A stretch of 64,000 nucleotides of DNA, taken from NCBI GenBank assembly GCA_900757025.1, contig CAAEMG010000007.1:1-64000 (forward strand), read 5' to 3'. A program made the position numbers and the translations under genes. This document shows, piece by piece, positions 42,161 through 51,059 of this stretch. Below the pieces are notes generated by a model. It saw nothing but the letters and a program-made list of their open reading frames with translations. It ran no database searches and was not told where the DNA came from. This stretch comes from Clostridia bacterium (lineage in GTDB: Bacteria; Bacillota; Clostridia; Lachnospirales; Anaerotignaceae). Position 1 is the first letter of the stretch. Every line of letters starts with the position of its first letter.

Positions 42161-43381
42161 TTATGAACGGTAGTCTCCGTTAATTTTTACATAGTCATAG
42201 CTTAAATCGCATCCCCAGGCAGTAGCCTTTTTGCTGCCTTCGGAAATTTTGATGTTTACCGTAATTTCTTTTTCGCTTAAAATATTTGCCGCTTTTTCTT
42301 CGTCAAAAACAATAGGTGTACCGTTATCCATAAGAAGAATGTCGCCTTTTGCACTTTCAAAAACAATGTCAACCTTTGTAGGGTCAAATTTTACGCCGCT
42401 GTAGCCCATTGCACACAAAACTCTGCCCCAGTTTGCGTCTTCGCCAAACATAGCCGCTTTAACAAGGCTGCTTTTTACAACTGATTTTGCCATTGTTTTT
42501 GCGTCCTGCTCAGTTGCCGCACCGTTTACGTTTACTTCTATAAATTTTGTTGCGCCTTCACCGTCACGAACAAGATTTTTTGCAAGTCTTTCGTTTACAT
42601 AGTGAAGAGCTTCTTTAAATGTATCATAATCCTTGCCTTCGGAAGCGATTTCTTCGTTTTCGGCAAGACCGTTTGCCATTACTATAATTGTATCGTTTGT
42701 GCTTGTGTCGCCGTCTACCGAAACCATGTTGTAGGTTGTCTGGATATCGGCTTTAAGAGCCTTGTTTAAAAGTTCTTTGCTTATAGCACAGTCTGTTGTT
42801 ACAAAAGCAAGCATAGTAGCCATATTAGGGCAAATCATTCCGCTTCCCTTTGCCATGCCGCCCATATGAACTGTTTTTCCGCCTATTTCAAATTCAACGG
42901 CAACTTCTTTGCTGTATGTATCTGTTGTCATTATTGCCTCTGCCGCAAGAAGAGCGTCACTTCTTTCATAGCCGAGGTTTTTATATGTGCTTTCAATACC
43001 GGCTGTTACGGTTTCGATAGGGAATGTTGCACCTATAACGCCTGTTGAAGCTGTAAGAATTGTGTTTTCGTCAACGCCAAGGCAGTCGGCATATTTTTTT
43101 GCCATTTCCTTGTTGCTTTTAACGCCAAGCTCACCTGTGCAGGCATTGGCATTTCCGCTGTTTATTGCAACACCGTTTATTTTTGCTCCGCTTTCCATAA
43201 TAGCCATGTTTCTTGTTACGCTTGTTGCCTTAACAACATTTGTTGTAAAAGCCGCAGCGGCTGTTGCCGGAACATCGCTTGCTATAAGAGCCAAATCCTT
43301 AACGCCTTTTTTTATGCCTACTGCAGCTCCCGTTGCTCTGAAACCTTTTGCCGCCGTTACCGAACCGTCTATAATTTTCAT
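42161..43381 (-). CDS. argJ: ArgJ, glutamate N-acetyltransferase/ornithine acetyltransferase (downstream copy)
   Basis: A 406-residue ArgJ that moves the acetyl group from N-acetylornithine to glutamate and, in bifunctional forms, also makes N-acetylglutamate from acetyl-CoA. The self-cleavage site MICPNMATMLAF has the nucleophile Thr189; GGMAKGSGM precedes it and the oxyanion-region ASTGVIG and SGNANACTG are intact. ATG 43381 follows AGGAGG. This is one of two argJ genes here; it differs widely from the upstream copy (roughly half of the residues in the first 130 match), so both have long been separate. Confidence 0.95.
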   Translation of the reverse strand: MKIIDGSVTAAKGFRATGAAVGIKKGVKDLALIASDVPATAAAAFTTNVVKATSVTRNMAIMESGAKINGVAINSGNANACTGELGVKSNKEMAKKYADCLGVDENTILTASTGVIGATFPIETVTAGIESTYKNLGYERSDALLAAEAIMTTDTYSKEVAVEFEIGGKTVHMGGMAKGSGMICPNMATMLAFVTTDCAISKELLNKALKADIQTTYNMVSVDGDTSTNDTIIVMANGLAENEEIASEGKDYDTFKEALHYVNERLAKNLVRDGEGATKFIEVNVNGAATEQDAKTMAKSVVKSSLVKAAMFGEDANWGRVLCAMGYSGVKFDPTKVDIVFESAKGDILLMDNGTPIVFDEEKAANILSEKEITVNIKISEGSKKATAWGCDLSYDYVKINGDYRS

Positions 43382-43401
43382 TTTGCTTTTTCCTCCTGTT
43401 T

Positions 43402-43647
43402 TCAGTCTTTCCAAGTTTGCCATTTCAGCTTATATTCATCGTGAACATCATTTTCGGCAAAATACACGGCAAGGCGATACACATAAAGCACACACCTGTC
43501 AATTTTACAGCCTGCCTTTAAACAGCTTTCTTCAAAAAGCTCCTCAGGATTTTTCCCTTTTAAATCCTCAAGAGATTTTATGCCTATATCAAACAAATGC
43601 TGTTCCATGTTTTTGCCAACACCCGGTATTTTTCGCAAATCACTCAT
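43402..43647 (-). CDS. Helix-hairpin-helix protein, Cdd1/TfoX-C-like
   Basis: An 81-residue protein with an N-terminal helix-hairpin-helix pattern (LRKIPGVGKNMEQHLFDIGIKSLEDLKG) and a C-terminal Cys-containing helical part (CLKAGCKIDRCVLYVYRLAVYFAEND). It resembles the Cdd1 family (PF11731), named after a gene at the Clostridioides difficile toxin locus, and the related TfoX C-terminal domain. The HhH fold suggests nucleic-acid or protein binding. Its ATG overlaps the upstream argJ stop (ATGA) and its stop is 20 bp before the second argJ, so it is part of the arginine operon. Confidence 0.75.
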   Translation of the reverse strand: MSDLRKIPGVGKNMEQHLFDIGIKSLEDLKGKNPEELFEESCLKAGCKIDRCVLYVYRLAVYFAENDVHDEYKLKWQTWKD

Positions 43648-44873
43648 GTTCTCGACCTGTATTCTCCGTTTATTCTTACATATTCGTGTCCCAAATCGCA
43701 GCCCCAGCTTTTAGCCGAAGCATCGCCGTCACGAAGACGAATTTTAACAAATATATCTCTTTCCCCAAGTATTGATGCCGCAATATTTTCGTCAAAGCGA
43801 ACAGGCTCACCCTCACTCATAAGTGTCATTTTTCCGCCTTCGCTTTCAAAATCCATATCTATTTTTCTCTGGTCGAAATATCCTCCGCTTGAGCCCATAG
43901 CCGCTATAATTCTGCCCCAGTTTGCGTCCTCTCCGTACATAGCCGTTTTAACAAGGTTATTTGTAACTATAGCCTTAGCCATAAGGCGTGCATCTTTTTC
44001 GCTTTTTGCTCCCGTTATTTCAACCTCTATAAATTTGCTTGCTCCTTCGCCGTCATGTATAACATCTCTGGCAAATTTCTCATTCATAAAATGAATTGCT
44101 TTGGCAAATTCCTCATAAAACTCATTTTCTTCCGTTATTTTTTCGTTTCCCGCCATGCCGTTTGCAATAACAAGTGCCATATCGTTTGTACTTGTTGCTC
44201 CGTCTACGGAAATCATGTTGTATGTTTCCTTAACGGAATCGTAAAGTGCCTTCTGCAAAAGCTCATGGCTTATATTTATATCTGTTGTTATAAAAGAAAG
44301 AACAGTTGCCATATTGGGGTGAATCATTCCGCTTCCCTTTGCCATGCCGCCTATAATAACCTGTTTTCCGCCAATATTAAGCTGAAGTGCCATTTCTTTT
44401 ATAAAAGTATCTGTTGTTATAATTCCCGATGCGGCGTTTCTTGCGCCGTCTCTTTTGTGTGTCAAATCCGGAAATGTATCTTTAATTCCTTTAACTATTG
44501 TGTTCATAGGCATATCAAGGCCGATAATGCCTGTTGCCGCCGTAAGAACCTCTTCTTTTTCAACACCGAGGCAGTCGGCAAAGGTTTTTGCCATAAGCTC
44601 GTTATCTCTTATGCCCTGTGTTCCCGTGCAGGCGTTGGCATTGCCGCTTATGGCGGCTATGCCTCTTATTTTTTTGCCTGCCTTTGTTATTTTTTCATTC
44701 CATAAAAGAGGTGCGGCTTTAACTATATTGGTTGTGTATACCCCTGCCGCTTCTGCCGGAACATCACTTGTTACAAGGGCGATGTCTTTCTTAACTTTTT
44801 TTATGCCTATATGTTTGCCTGCCGCTTTAAAACCTTTTGGAGCTGTTATTCCTCCGTCTGTAACTCTGAACAA
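43644..44873 (-). CDS. argJ: ArgJ, glutamate N-acetyltransferase/ornithine acetyltransferase (upstream copy)
   Basis: A 409-residue second ArgJ. The cleavage motif MIHPNMATVLSF contains Thr190, GGMAKGSGM and SGNANACTGTQG are intact, and AATGIIG corresponds to the oxyanion hole, so it should be active. The start is TTG at 44873, 8 nt after GGAGG; no in-frame ATG is near. The stop overlaps the Cdd1-like gene. Whether the two enzymes differ in acetyl-CoA use (mono- versus bifunctional) cannot be judged from sequence. Confidence 0.93.
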   Translation of the reverse strand: MFRVTDGGITAPKGFKAAGKHIGIKKVKKDIALVTSDVPAEAAGVYTTNIVKAAPLLWNEKITKAGKKIRGIAAISGNANACTGTQGIRDNELMAKTFADCLGVEKEEVLTAATGIIGLDMPMNTIVKGIKDTFPDLTHKRDGARNAASGIITTDTFIKEMALQLNIGGKQVIIGGMAKGSGMIHPNMATVLSFITTDINISHELLQKALYDSVKETYNMISVDGATSTNDMALVIANGMAGNEKITEENEFYEEFAKAIHFMNEKFARDVIHDGEGASKFIEVEITGAKSEKDARLMAKAIVTNNLVKTAMYGEDANWGRIIAAMGSSGGYFDQRKIDMDFESEGGKMTLMSEGEPVRFDENIAASILGERDIFVKIRLRDGDASAKSWGCDLGHEYVRINGEYRSRT

Positions 44874-44917
44874 GGCTCATGCCTCCTTTATGAATACGTG
44901 TATTTTTATGCAAATAT

Positions 44918-45961
44918 TTATGCAGGGAAAATAGGTGGGAATGAAAGGCCTGTTTTTTCGTCAAGACCGAAAAGTATGTTCATGTTCTGAACTGCCTGTC
45001 CTGCCGCACCTTTAACAAGGTTGTCTATTGCACCCACAACAATTACTCTGTTTGTTCTTTCATCTATTGTAAACCCAATGTCAACAAAGTTTGAACCCTT
45101 AACCCATCTTGTTTCAGGGAAAACGCCCTTCTTTGTAAGACGGATAAAGTATTCTTTGCCGTAATATTTTTCATATATTGCTTTAATATCTTCATAAGAT
45201 ACTTTCTTTTTAAGTGTTGCATAGCAAGTTGCAAGTATTCCTCTGTTCATAGGTATAAGATGAGGAGTAAATGTAAGAGTTATTTTTTTGCCTGCCGCAT
45301 AGCCAAGCTGTTCCTCTATTTCGGGAGTATGTCTGTGGCTTGCAAGCTTATATGCTTTAACTGTTTCGTTGCACTCGTCAAACATATTTGCAAGGTTAAG
45401 GCCTCTTCCTGCCCCTGTAACGCCTGATTTTGCGTCAACTATAATTGTATCCGTATCAATAATTCCTTCCGCAACAAGAGGACGAAGGCTGAGAATTGAG
45501 CATGTTGTGTAGCAGCCCGGGTTTGCAATAAGCTGCTGACCCTTTATTTTATCCCTGTTTACTTCGCAAAGACCGTAAACGGCTGTTTTAAGAAGTTCTC
45601 TTCCTTCATGTTTAACGCCGTACCATGCTTCATATTCATCTGCATCTTTAAGACGGAAATCTGCGCCAAAGTCGATTACCTTTGTTTTTGAAAGAATGTC
45701 TTCATTAACGACTTTGGCTGTAACTCCGTGAGGAAGAGCCATGAATATAACGTCACATTCCTCTGCAAGTTTTTCCATATCCATATCATCAAGAACGGTT
45801 TCGTTTATCTGTCTGTAATTTTCATATACCTCGTCAAAACTTTTGCCCACATAGCTGTGTGCTGTCATTTTAACTATTTCTACCTCTGGGTGCTGCATAA
45901 GTATACGAACAAGCTCGTTGCCGGCATATCCTGTAGCTCCGACTATTCCTGCTTTTATCAT
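44918..45961 (-). CDS. argC: N-acetyl-gamma-glutamyl-phosphate reductase
   Basis: A 347-residue NADPH enzyme reducing acetylglutamyl phosphate to the semialdehyde. The Rossmann start AGIVGATGYAGNELVRIL, the catalytic Cys in LIANPGCYTTCSILSLRPL and the HRHTPEIEEQLG His region are present. Start MIKAGI at 45961 lies 8 nt after GGAGG; the ATG two codons earlier is too close. First gene of the leftward arginine operon under the promoter at 46005-46033. Confidence 0.96.
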   Translation of the reverse strand: MIKAGIVGATGYAGNELVRILMQHPEVEIVKMTAHSYVGKSFDEVYENYRQINETVLDDMDMEKLAEECDVIFMALPHGVTAKVVNEDILSKTKVIDFGADFRLKDADEYEAWYGVKHEGRELLKTAVYGLCEVNRDKIKGQQLIANPGCYTTCSILSLRPLVAEGIIDTDTIIVDAKSGVTGAGRGLNLANMFDECNETVKAYKLASHRHTPEIEEQLGYAAGKKITLTFTPHLIPMNRGILATCYATLKKKVSYEDIKAIYEKYYGKEYFIRLTKKGVFPETRWVKGSNFVDIGFTIDERTNRVIVVGAIDNLVKGAAGQAVQNMNILFGLDEKTGLSFPPIFPA

Positions 45962-46004
45962 TTTCATAACCTCCGTTTCAATTTTCTGTGTCAACATTTT
46001 AATA

Positions 46005-46033
46005 ATTATACATACTTTTTAAAAAATATGCAA
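46005..46033 (-). promoter_or_regulatory. argC operon promoter
   Basis: TTGCAT (46033-46028), exactly 17 bp and TATAAT (46010-46005) on the minus strand. Its spacer is filled by a 20-bp near-palindrome. Confidence 0.8.
46011..46030. promoter_or_regulatory. Candidate ArgR operator
   Basis: CATACTTTTTAAAAAATATG is a palindrome with one mismatched pair. It lies between and partly over the -35 element of argC and 21 bp from the argG -35, a position suited to block both divergent operons. AT-rich ARG boxes have a similar form; binding is inference. Confidence 0.5.
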
Positions 46034-46050
46034 GAAATTTTAAAAAACAA

Positions 46051-46079
46051 TTGAATTTTTATATTATACCATATATAAT
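46051..46079 (+). promoter_or_regulatory. argG promoter
   Basis: TTGAAT (46051-46056), 17-bp spacer and TATAAT (46074-46079). Confidence 0.78.
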
Positions 46080-46101
46080 TACATAGTACATATTCAGACA
46101 A

Positions 46102-46134
46102 AAATTTTTCCGTTTGTTGTTTGCGGAAAAATTT
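46102..46134 (+). promoter_or_regulatory. Leader hairpin of argG
   Basis: AAATTTTTCCG and CGGAAAAATTT form a perfect 11-bp stem with an 11-nt loop (TTTGTTGTTTG) in the argG leader. No U-tract follows; the ribosome site (AGGGAGG) begins about 16 nt later. It could stabilise mRNA or be a regulator target. Confidence 0.55.
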
Positions 46135-46165
46135 AATTACATATTATATAGGGAGGCATTTTAAA

Positions 46166-47386
46166 ATGGCAAAAGAAAAAATCGTTCTTGCCTACTCAGG
46201 CGGACTTGACACAACAGTTATTATCCCTTGGCTTAAAGAAAACTACAACGACGCAGAAGTTATAGCAGTATGCGGAAACGTAGGACAGGGCAAGGAAACA
46301 GAAGGTCTTGAAGAAAGAGCCCTTAAAACAGGCGCAAGCAAACTTTATATCGAAGATTTAACAGAAGAATTTTTAACAGAGGCAGTTATTCCTTGTATCA
46401 AAGCTAATGCTGTTTACGAAGGCAAATACCTTCTCGGTACATCAATGGCAAGACCTATAATTGCAAAAAGACTTGTTGAAATTGCTCGTAAAGAAGGCGC
46501 AACTGCTATCTGCCACGGTGCAACAGGCAAAGGAAACGACCAGGTTCGTTTTGAACTTACAATAAAAGCACTTGCTCCTGACCTTAAAATTATTGCTCCT
46601 TGGAGACTTGATACATGGAAAATGCAGTCAAGAGAAGACGAGGTTGCTTACCTTGAGGCAAGAGGAATTGAAGCACCTGTTAAAAAAGGCGACAGCTACA
46701 GCCGTGACAGAAATATCTGGCACATCAGCCATGAAGGTCTTGAACTTGAAGACCCGGCAAACGAGCCAAACTATGAACACCTTCTTAAACTTGGCGTTTC
46801 TCCCGAAAAAGCTCCAGATAAAGATACATACGTTACTCTTACATTTGAAAAAGGCGTATGCACAGCTATCAACGGCAAAAAAATGGGCCCTGTTGAAATT
46901 CTTACAGAGCTTAACAAAATCGGCGGCGAAAACGGCATAGGCATTACAGATATCTGCGAAAACCGTGTTGTAGGCATGAAGTCAAGAGGCGTATACGAAA
47001 CACCCGGCGGAACAATTCTTTACTATGCTCACCGTGAACTTGAATACCTTACACTTGACAAACAGACACAGGCTTGGAATGAAATCTGCTCAACTAAATT
47101 TACAGAGCTTGTTTACAGCGGCGAATGGTTCACACCTCTTCGTGAATCACTTTCAGCATACTTTGACAGCGTAAACGAAGTTGTTACAGGTGAAGTTAAA
47201 CTTAAACTTTACAAAGGCAACATTATTTCAGCCGGTTCAACAAGCCCATACTCACTCTACAATGAGTCAATCGCTTCCTTCACAACAGGCGAACTTTACA
47301 ACCACAAAGACGCTGACGGTTTCATCAACCTCTTCGGTCTTCCATTAAAGGTTCGTGCTATGATGAAGCAGAACATGAACAAATAA
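46166..47386 (+). CDS. argG: Argininosuccinate synthase
   Basis: A 406-residue enzyme joining citrulline and aspartate with ATP. The N-type ATP pyrophosphatase loop [16 protein letters not shown], then [15 protein letters not shown] and [20 protein letters not shown] are all typical. ATG 46166 lies after AGGGAGG; the upstream in-frame start at 46121 is inside the leader hairpin. Codon use appears more biased than in neighbours (many GGC, CTT and AAA codons), as in highly expressed genes. A terminator separates it from argH. Confidence 0.97.
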   Translation: MAKEKIVLAYSGGLDTTVIIPWLKENYNDAEVIAVCGNVGQGKETEGLEERALKTGASKLYIEDLTEEFLTEAVIPCIKANAVYEGKYLLGTSMARPIIAKRLVEIARKEGATAICHGATGKGNDQVRFELTIKALAPDLKIIAPWRLDTWKMQSREDEVAYLEARGIEAPVKKGDSYSRDRNIWHISHEGLELEDPANEPNYEHLLKLGVSPEKAPDKDTYVTLTFEKGVCTAINGKKMGPVEILTELNKIGGENGIGITDICENRVVGMKSRGVYETPGGTILYYAHRELEYLTLDKQTQAWNEICSTKFTELVYSGEWFTPLRESLSAYFDSVNEVVTGEVKLKLYKGNIISAGSTSPYSLYNESIASFTTGELYNHKDADGFINLFGLPLKVRAMMKQNMNK

Positions 47387-47416
47387 TTTTTTGTTTAAAC
47401 TATAATGATTAAACTT

Positions 47417-47448
47417 AGGGAAGCAGTTTTAATGCTTCCCTGTTTTTT
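47417..47448 (+). terminator. Terminator between argG and argH
   Basis: AGGGAAGCA pairs with TGCTTCCCT and is followed by GTTTTTTAA. argH must be reached by read-through or has its own weak promoter. Confidence 0.8.
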
Positions 47449-47472
47449 AAATAAGAAAGGACGTTTATAATA

Positions 47473-48855
47473 ATGAGCAAACTTTGGGGCGGACGCTTTA
47501 CAAAGCAGACAGACAGCTTTACAGACCATTTTCATTCTTCCATATCTTTTGACCAGAGAATGTATAAAGAAGATATAACAGGCAGCATTGCCCATGCCGG
47601 TATGCTTGGCGCACAGGGAATTATTCCTCTTGAAGACGCAAAACTTATACAGAAAACTCTTAAAGAAATACTTGCGGATATAGAAGCAGGCAAAGTTGAA
47701 TTTGACGAAAAAGCCGAAGACATCCATATGAATATAGAAACAATTCTTATAGAAAGAATAGGCGATGTTGGCAAACGCCTCCACACAGGCAGAAGCCGTA
47801 ACGACCAGGTTGCCCTTGATATAAGAATGTATGTAAAAGAAGAAATTACAAACATAAAGGCTCTTATACTTGACCTTGAAAAAGAGCTTAACGAAATTGC
47901 AAAGAAAAACACAGACACAATTATGCCCGGCTATACTCATCTTCAAAGAGCACAGCCTATTACATTTGCACATCATGTGCTTGCCTATGTTGAAATGCTT
48001 AAAAGAGACTATGACCGTCTTACAGACACATATAAACGTACAAACGTGCTTCCTCTTGGCAGCGGCGCTCTTGCAACAACAACATATCCTCTCGACAGAT
48101 ATATGGTTGCAAAAGAGCTTGGCTTTGACGGCGTAACTCTTAACAGCCTTGACGGCGTTTCAGACAGGGATTTTTGTATTGAGCTTTTAAACGCTCTTTC
48201 AATACTTATGATGCACCTTAGCCGTTTCTGTGAGGAAATAATTCTTTGGAGCAGCCATGAATTTAAGTTTGTTGAGCTTGATGACGCCTATTCAACAGGC
48301 TCAAGCATTATGCCACAGAAGAAAAACCCCGATATGGCAGAGCTTATAAGAGGAAAAACAGGCAGGGTTTACGGCTATCTTATGGGCCTTCTTACAACTA
48401 TGAAGGGACTTCCTCTTGCATACAACAAAGATATGCAGGAAGATAAAGAAGGTGTTTTTGCCGCAATAGACACAGTTAAAATGTGCCTTCCTGTATTTAC
48501 AAGAATGGTTGCCACTATGACCGTTCGCAAGCAGAATATGTATGAGGCTGCAAAGGGCGGCTTCACAAACGCAACAGACGCCGCAGACTGGCTTGTTAAA
48601 CAGGGCGTTCCTTTCAGAGATGCCCATGCAATTATAGGTCAGCTTGTGCTTTACTGCATAAACAACAACACAAACCTTGACGACCTTTCAATAGAAGAAT
48701 ACAAGGCAATTTCCCCTGTTTTCAACGAAAGTGTATATGACGCAATAAAGGTTGAAAAATGCGTTGAAGCAAGAAATGTTGTTGGCGGTCCTTCAAAACA
48801 ATACACAACAAAGCTTATTGCGGAAAACGAGGAATACTTCAAAAACCTTAAATAA
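47473..48855 (+). CDS. argH: Argininosuccinate lyase
   Basis: A 460-residue fumarase-superfamily enzyme splitting argininosuccinate into arginine and fumarate. [13 protein letters not shown] opens the protein; [31 protein letters not shown] (catalytic His) and the flexible signature loop [15 protein letters not shown] (catalytic Ser) are conserved. AGAAAGGA precedes the ATG. Arginine is completed here; argF was not seen in the window. 18 bp separate it from the NimA-like gene. Confidence 0.97.
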   Translation: MSKLWGGRFTKQTDSFTDHFHSSISFDQRMYKEDITGSIAHAGMLGAQGIIPLEDAKLIQKTLKEILADIEAGKVEFDEKAEDIHMNIETILIERIGDVGKRLHTGRSRNDQVALDIRMYVKEEITNIKALILDLEKELNEIAKKNTDTIMPGYTHLQRAQPITFAHHVLAYVEMLKRDYDRLTDTYKRTNVLPLGSGALATTTYPLDRYMVAKELGFDGVTLNSLDGVSDRDFCIELLNALSILMMHLSRFCEEIILWSSHEFKFVELDDAYSTGSSIMPQKKNPDMAELIRGKTGRVYGYLMGLLTTMKGLPLAYNKDMQEDKEGVFAAIDTVKMCLPVFTRMVATMTVRKQNMYEAAKGGFTNATDAADWLVKQGVPFRDAHAIIGQLVLYCINNNTNLDDLSIEEYKAISPVFNESVYDAIKVEKCVEARNVVGGPSKQYTTKLIAENEEYFKNLK

Positions 48856-48873
48856 AACAGGAGGCTTAAGTTT

Positions 48874-49341
48874 ATGGAAAGAAAAATGAGAAGACAGGAC
48901 AGGCTTGCCACAGCCGAAGAAACAGCAGAAATTTTAAATGAAGCTCTTTACGGCATACTTTCTACTGCCGGCAATGAAAATATGCCCTACGGTGTGCCTT
49001 TAAGCTATGTTTATGTAAACGGCTACATATATTTCCATTGTGCAAAGGAAGGCAGAAAACTTGACAATATGGCACAAAACAGCCATGTTTGCTTTACAGC
49101 TGTTTCAAAAGCCGAAACACTTGCCGATAAATTTTCCGTAAACTTCAGGTCTGCCGTTGTTGAGGGCAAAGCCGAAAAGGTTGAAGATGAAAAAGAAAGA
49201 CTTACAGCCTTTACGGAAATTATAAAAAAATACAGCCCAAACTTTATTAAAGAAGGCATGGAGTATATAGAAAAAGGTGCATCCGCAGCACTTATATACA
49301 AAATTGTGCCCGAAAGCATAAGCGGAAAACTGAGACGATAA
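48874..49341 (+). CDS. Pyridoxamine 5'-phosphate oxidase-like flavoprotein (NimA type)
   Basis: A 155-residue split-barrel FMN-binding protein. The opening MRRQDRLATAEETAEILNEALYGILST, PYGVPLSYVYVNGYIYFHCA and KAETLADKFSVNFRSAVVEG are typical of the Nim-related family, whose namesake reduces 5-nitroimidazoles. Most members are housekeeping flavoproteins of unknown substrate, so a resistance role should not be assumed. An AGGAGG site precedes the ATG. It follows argH by 18 bp and is followed by a terminator. Confidence 0.88.
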   Translation: MERKMRRQDRLATAEETAEILNEALYGILSTAGNENMPYGVPLSYVYVNGYIYFHCAKEGRKLDNMAQNSHVCFTAVSKAETLADKFSVNFRSAVVEGKAEKVEDEKERLTAFTEIIKKYSPNFIKEGMEYIEKGASAALIYKIVPESISGKLRR

Positions 49342-49350
49342 AAAATGTTG

Positions 49351-49377
49351 GCACTGCCTTAATGGCAGTGCTTTTTT
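49351..49377 (+). terminator. Terminator after the NimA-like gene
   Basis: GCACTGCC pairs with GGCAGTGC around a 5-nt loop, followed by TTTTTTG. Confidence 0.88.
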
Positions 49378-49386
49378 GATGTGAAT

Positions 49387-49603
49387 TAGGGTTTGACGAA
49401 TACTCATTTTTGTTTAAAGCCACCAACCTTTTGTCATGTTAAGTTTGCGGAATCTATGTATTCCGCCTGCGAATTCCTCTTTGCGGAACGGCTCGTTCAG
49501 AATTTTCCTTTGGAAAATTCTTGACCAAGCAAAATTCCTGAGCAAAGGAAGGCTTGTAGGGTGTTGGGGCAAAGCCCCAAGGTCTTAAACAAATCAAAAT
49601 TTT
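49387..49603. repeat. Intergenic repeat, copy I (about 217 bp, inverted ends)
   Basis: Left TTAGGGTTTGACGAAT and right AAACAAATCAAAATTTT are inverted versions of the family end. The core AAAGCCACCAACCTTTTGTC with ATGTTAAG follows the left end, and the right part has the hairpin TTGGGGCAAAGCCCCAA. It fills most of the 321-bp gap before the rubrerythrin terminator. Confidence 0.6.
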
Positions 49604-49607
49604 ACAC

Positions 49608-49640
49608 AAAAAAGGCACATGACATCCGCCATGTGCCTTT
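49608..49640 (-). terminator. Rubrerythrin terminator
   Basis: AAAGGCACATG and CATGTGCCTTT pair around ACATCCGC; the minus-strand hairpin is followed by TTTTTTTGTG. Confidence 0.82.
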
Positions 49641-49662
49641 AATCTCTTTAACAGCCACAAAA

Positions 49663-50202
49663 TCAATAATTTTCAGCCTTAATCTGGAAATACTTCTGAG
49701 GATGATTGCACACAGGACAAACCTCCGGTGCGGATTTTCCTATATGAATGTGTCCGCAGTTTGCACACTGCCAAACCACATCTCCGTCCTTTGAAAATAC
49801 AATTCCTTTTTCAATATTCTGGAAAAGCTTTCTGTATCTTTCCTCATGTTCTTTTTCTATTGCCGCAACGCCCTCAAAAAGCTGTGCTATTTCTTCAAAG
49901 CCCTCTTCTCTTGCTTCTTTTGCAAATGTAGGGTACATTTCTGTCCATTCATAGTTTTCGCCTGTTGCCGCCGCCACAAGGTTTGAAAGAGTGTCCTTTA
50001 CAACGCCGCCTTCAAGCAGCTTAAACCATATTTTTGCGTGTTCCTTTTCGTTGTCAGCCGTTTCTTCAAAAATATTTCCGATCTGAACATATCCGTCGCT
50101 TTTTGCCTTTGAAGCAAAGTATCTGTATTTATTTGTAGCTTCGCTTTCCCCTGCATAAGCCGCCATCAAGTTTTTTTCTGTTTTTGTTCCTTTAAGTTCC
50201 AT
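49663..50202 (-). CDS. rbr: Rubrerythrin
   Basis: A 179-residue peroxide-reducing non-haem iron protein used by anaerobes against oxidative stress. The four-helix di-iron domain has [55 protein letters not shown]; the C-terminal rubredoxin-like domain has [10 protein letters not shown] and [11 protein letters not shown] with the four Fe-ligating Cys. Start ATG 50202 follows GGAGGG. Upstream AT-rich palindrome ATTAATCGATAAT could be a peroxide-regulator site, but this is weak. Confidence 0.96.
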   Translation of the reverse strand: MELKGTKTEKNLMAAYAGESEATNKYRYFASKAKSDGYVQIGNIFEETADNEKEHAKIWFKLLEGGVVKDTLSNLVAAATGENYEWTEMYPTFAKEAREEGFEEIAQLFEGVAAIEKEHEERYRKLFQNIEKGIVFSKDGDVVWQCANCGHIHIGKSAPEVCPVCNHPQKYFQIKAENY

Positions 50203-50294
50203 AATACCCTCCACTTTATTTGATACTTATTATTAATCGATAATCATTATTTTTTGTGTTCTTATTATAACTCTTTTTTCAAAAAAATCAATAT

Positions 50295-50936
50295 TTATTT
50301 TTCTTTTTTCCCCAATAAATACCCGACAAAATAAAAAATATACCCAAGCACAATAAAAAATACCGACATAAGAACTATGTTTTTAAAAACGGCACTAAAG
50401 CCATAAACATCCAATGCCATAAAGTTATAAGGATACCTGCTTTCCTGGTTTGGATAAAACTGCCCTATATGAGCCACAACAACAGTAAAAATCACATAGG
50501 CATATGGAAAAATAATCCAAAGCAAAGGGTCATATATTTTATAACAGCCTTTTTTGTCAAATATAAGCCAGTCTGCCACAACGCACACAGGAATAAAAAC
50601 GTGTACAATAAAATTTCCCAATACATCTGACTTCATAAATAAATCATATGCCGTATATGGTTCAGATTTAAGAATTGTATTATAAACAACCCCGGTAACG
50701 GTTATCATCATAATAACAGCACCTTTAAACCTTAAAAAGCTTCGGTTCTGGCTTATTTTAGGGTTTGCCAGAAGCAGAAAATATATTACCGTAACAATAA
50801 TGTTGCTTATAACCGTAAAGTGCATAAATTTATATGCCGGCGGAGCACCACGCAAAAAATCCAAATGCAGATACAATCCCGTAAAACCTCCGACGGCTAT
50901 TATTCCCTTAAAAATACGGCTTAATTTGTCTTTCAT
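50295..50936 (-). CDS. Pr6Pr family membrane protein
   Basis: A 213-residue protein with about six membrane helices. Typical Pr6Pr/FAR-17a-like pieces are FTVISNIIVTVIYFLLL, ITVTGVVYNTIL, NFIVHVFIPVCVVADWLIFD, WIIFPYAYVIFTVV and ESRYPYNFMALDVYG, with conserved Asn, His and Asp in or near membrane segments. The family has androgen-inducible hydrolase-type relatives but no established bacterial function. CGGAGG-like site precedes ATG. Single gene. Confidence 0.82.
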   Translation of the reverse strand: MKDKLSRIFKGIIAVGGFTGLYLHLDFLRGAPPAYKFMHFTVISNIIVTVIYFLLLANPKISQNRSFLRFKGAVIMMITVTGVVYNTILKSEPYTAYDLFMKSDVLGNFIVHVFIPVCVVADWLIFDKKGCYKIYDPLLWIIFPYAYVIFTVVVAHIGQFYPNQESRYPYNFMALDVYGFSAVFKNIVLMSVFFIVLGYIFYFVGYLLGKKEK

Positions 50937-51059
50937 TTACATCCCTCCGTAAACTGAATTATACTTCAATAATATACCAAAAAATCGCTTTAAAAAAGCA
51001 TTATATTAACCAAAAACGGGCATACTTTTTCTAAATTATAATAGAAAGGACTGAAAAAA

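Noticed and set aside
48874..49341. NimA-like gene as a nitroimidazole-resistance determinant
   Set aside because: Most proteins of this family are not resistance genes; no insertion sequence promoter is present and the gene is in an arginine operon context.
50220..50260. Possible PerR box upstream of rubrerythrin (ATTAATCGATAAT)
   Set aside because: The match to the TTATAATNATTATAA consensus is poor and the region is simply AT-rich.
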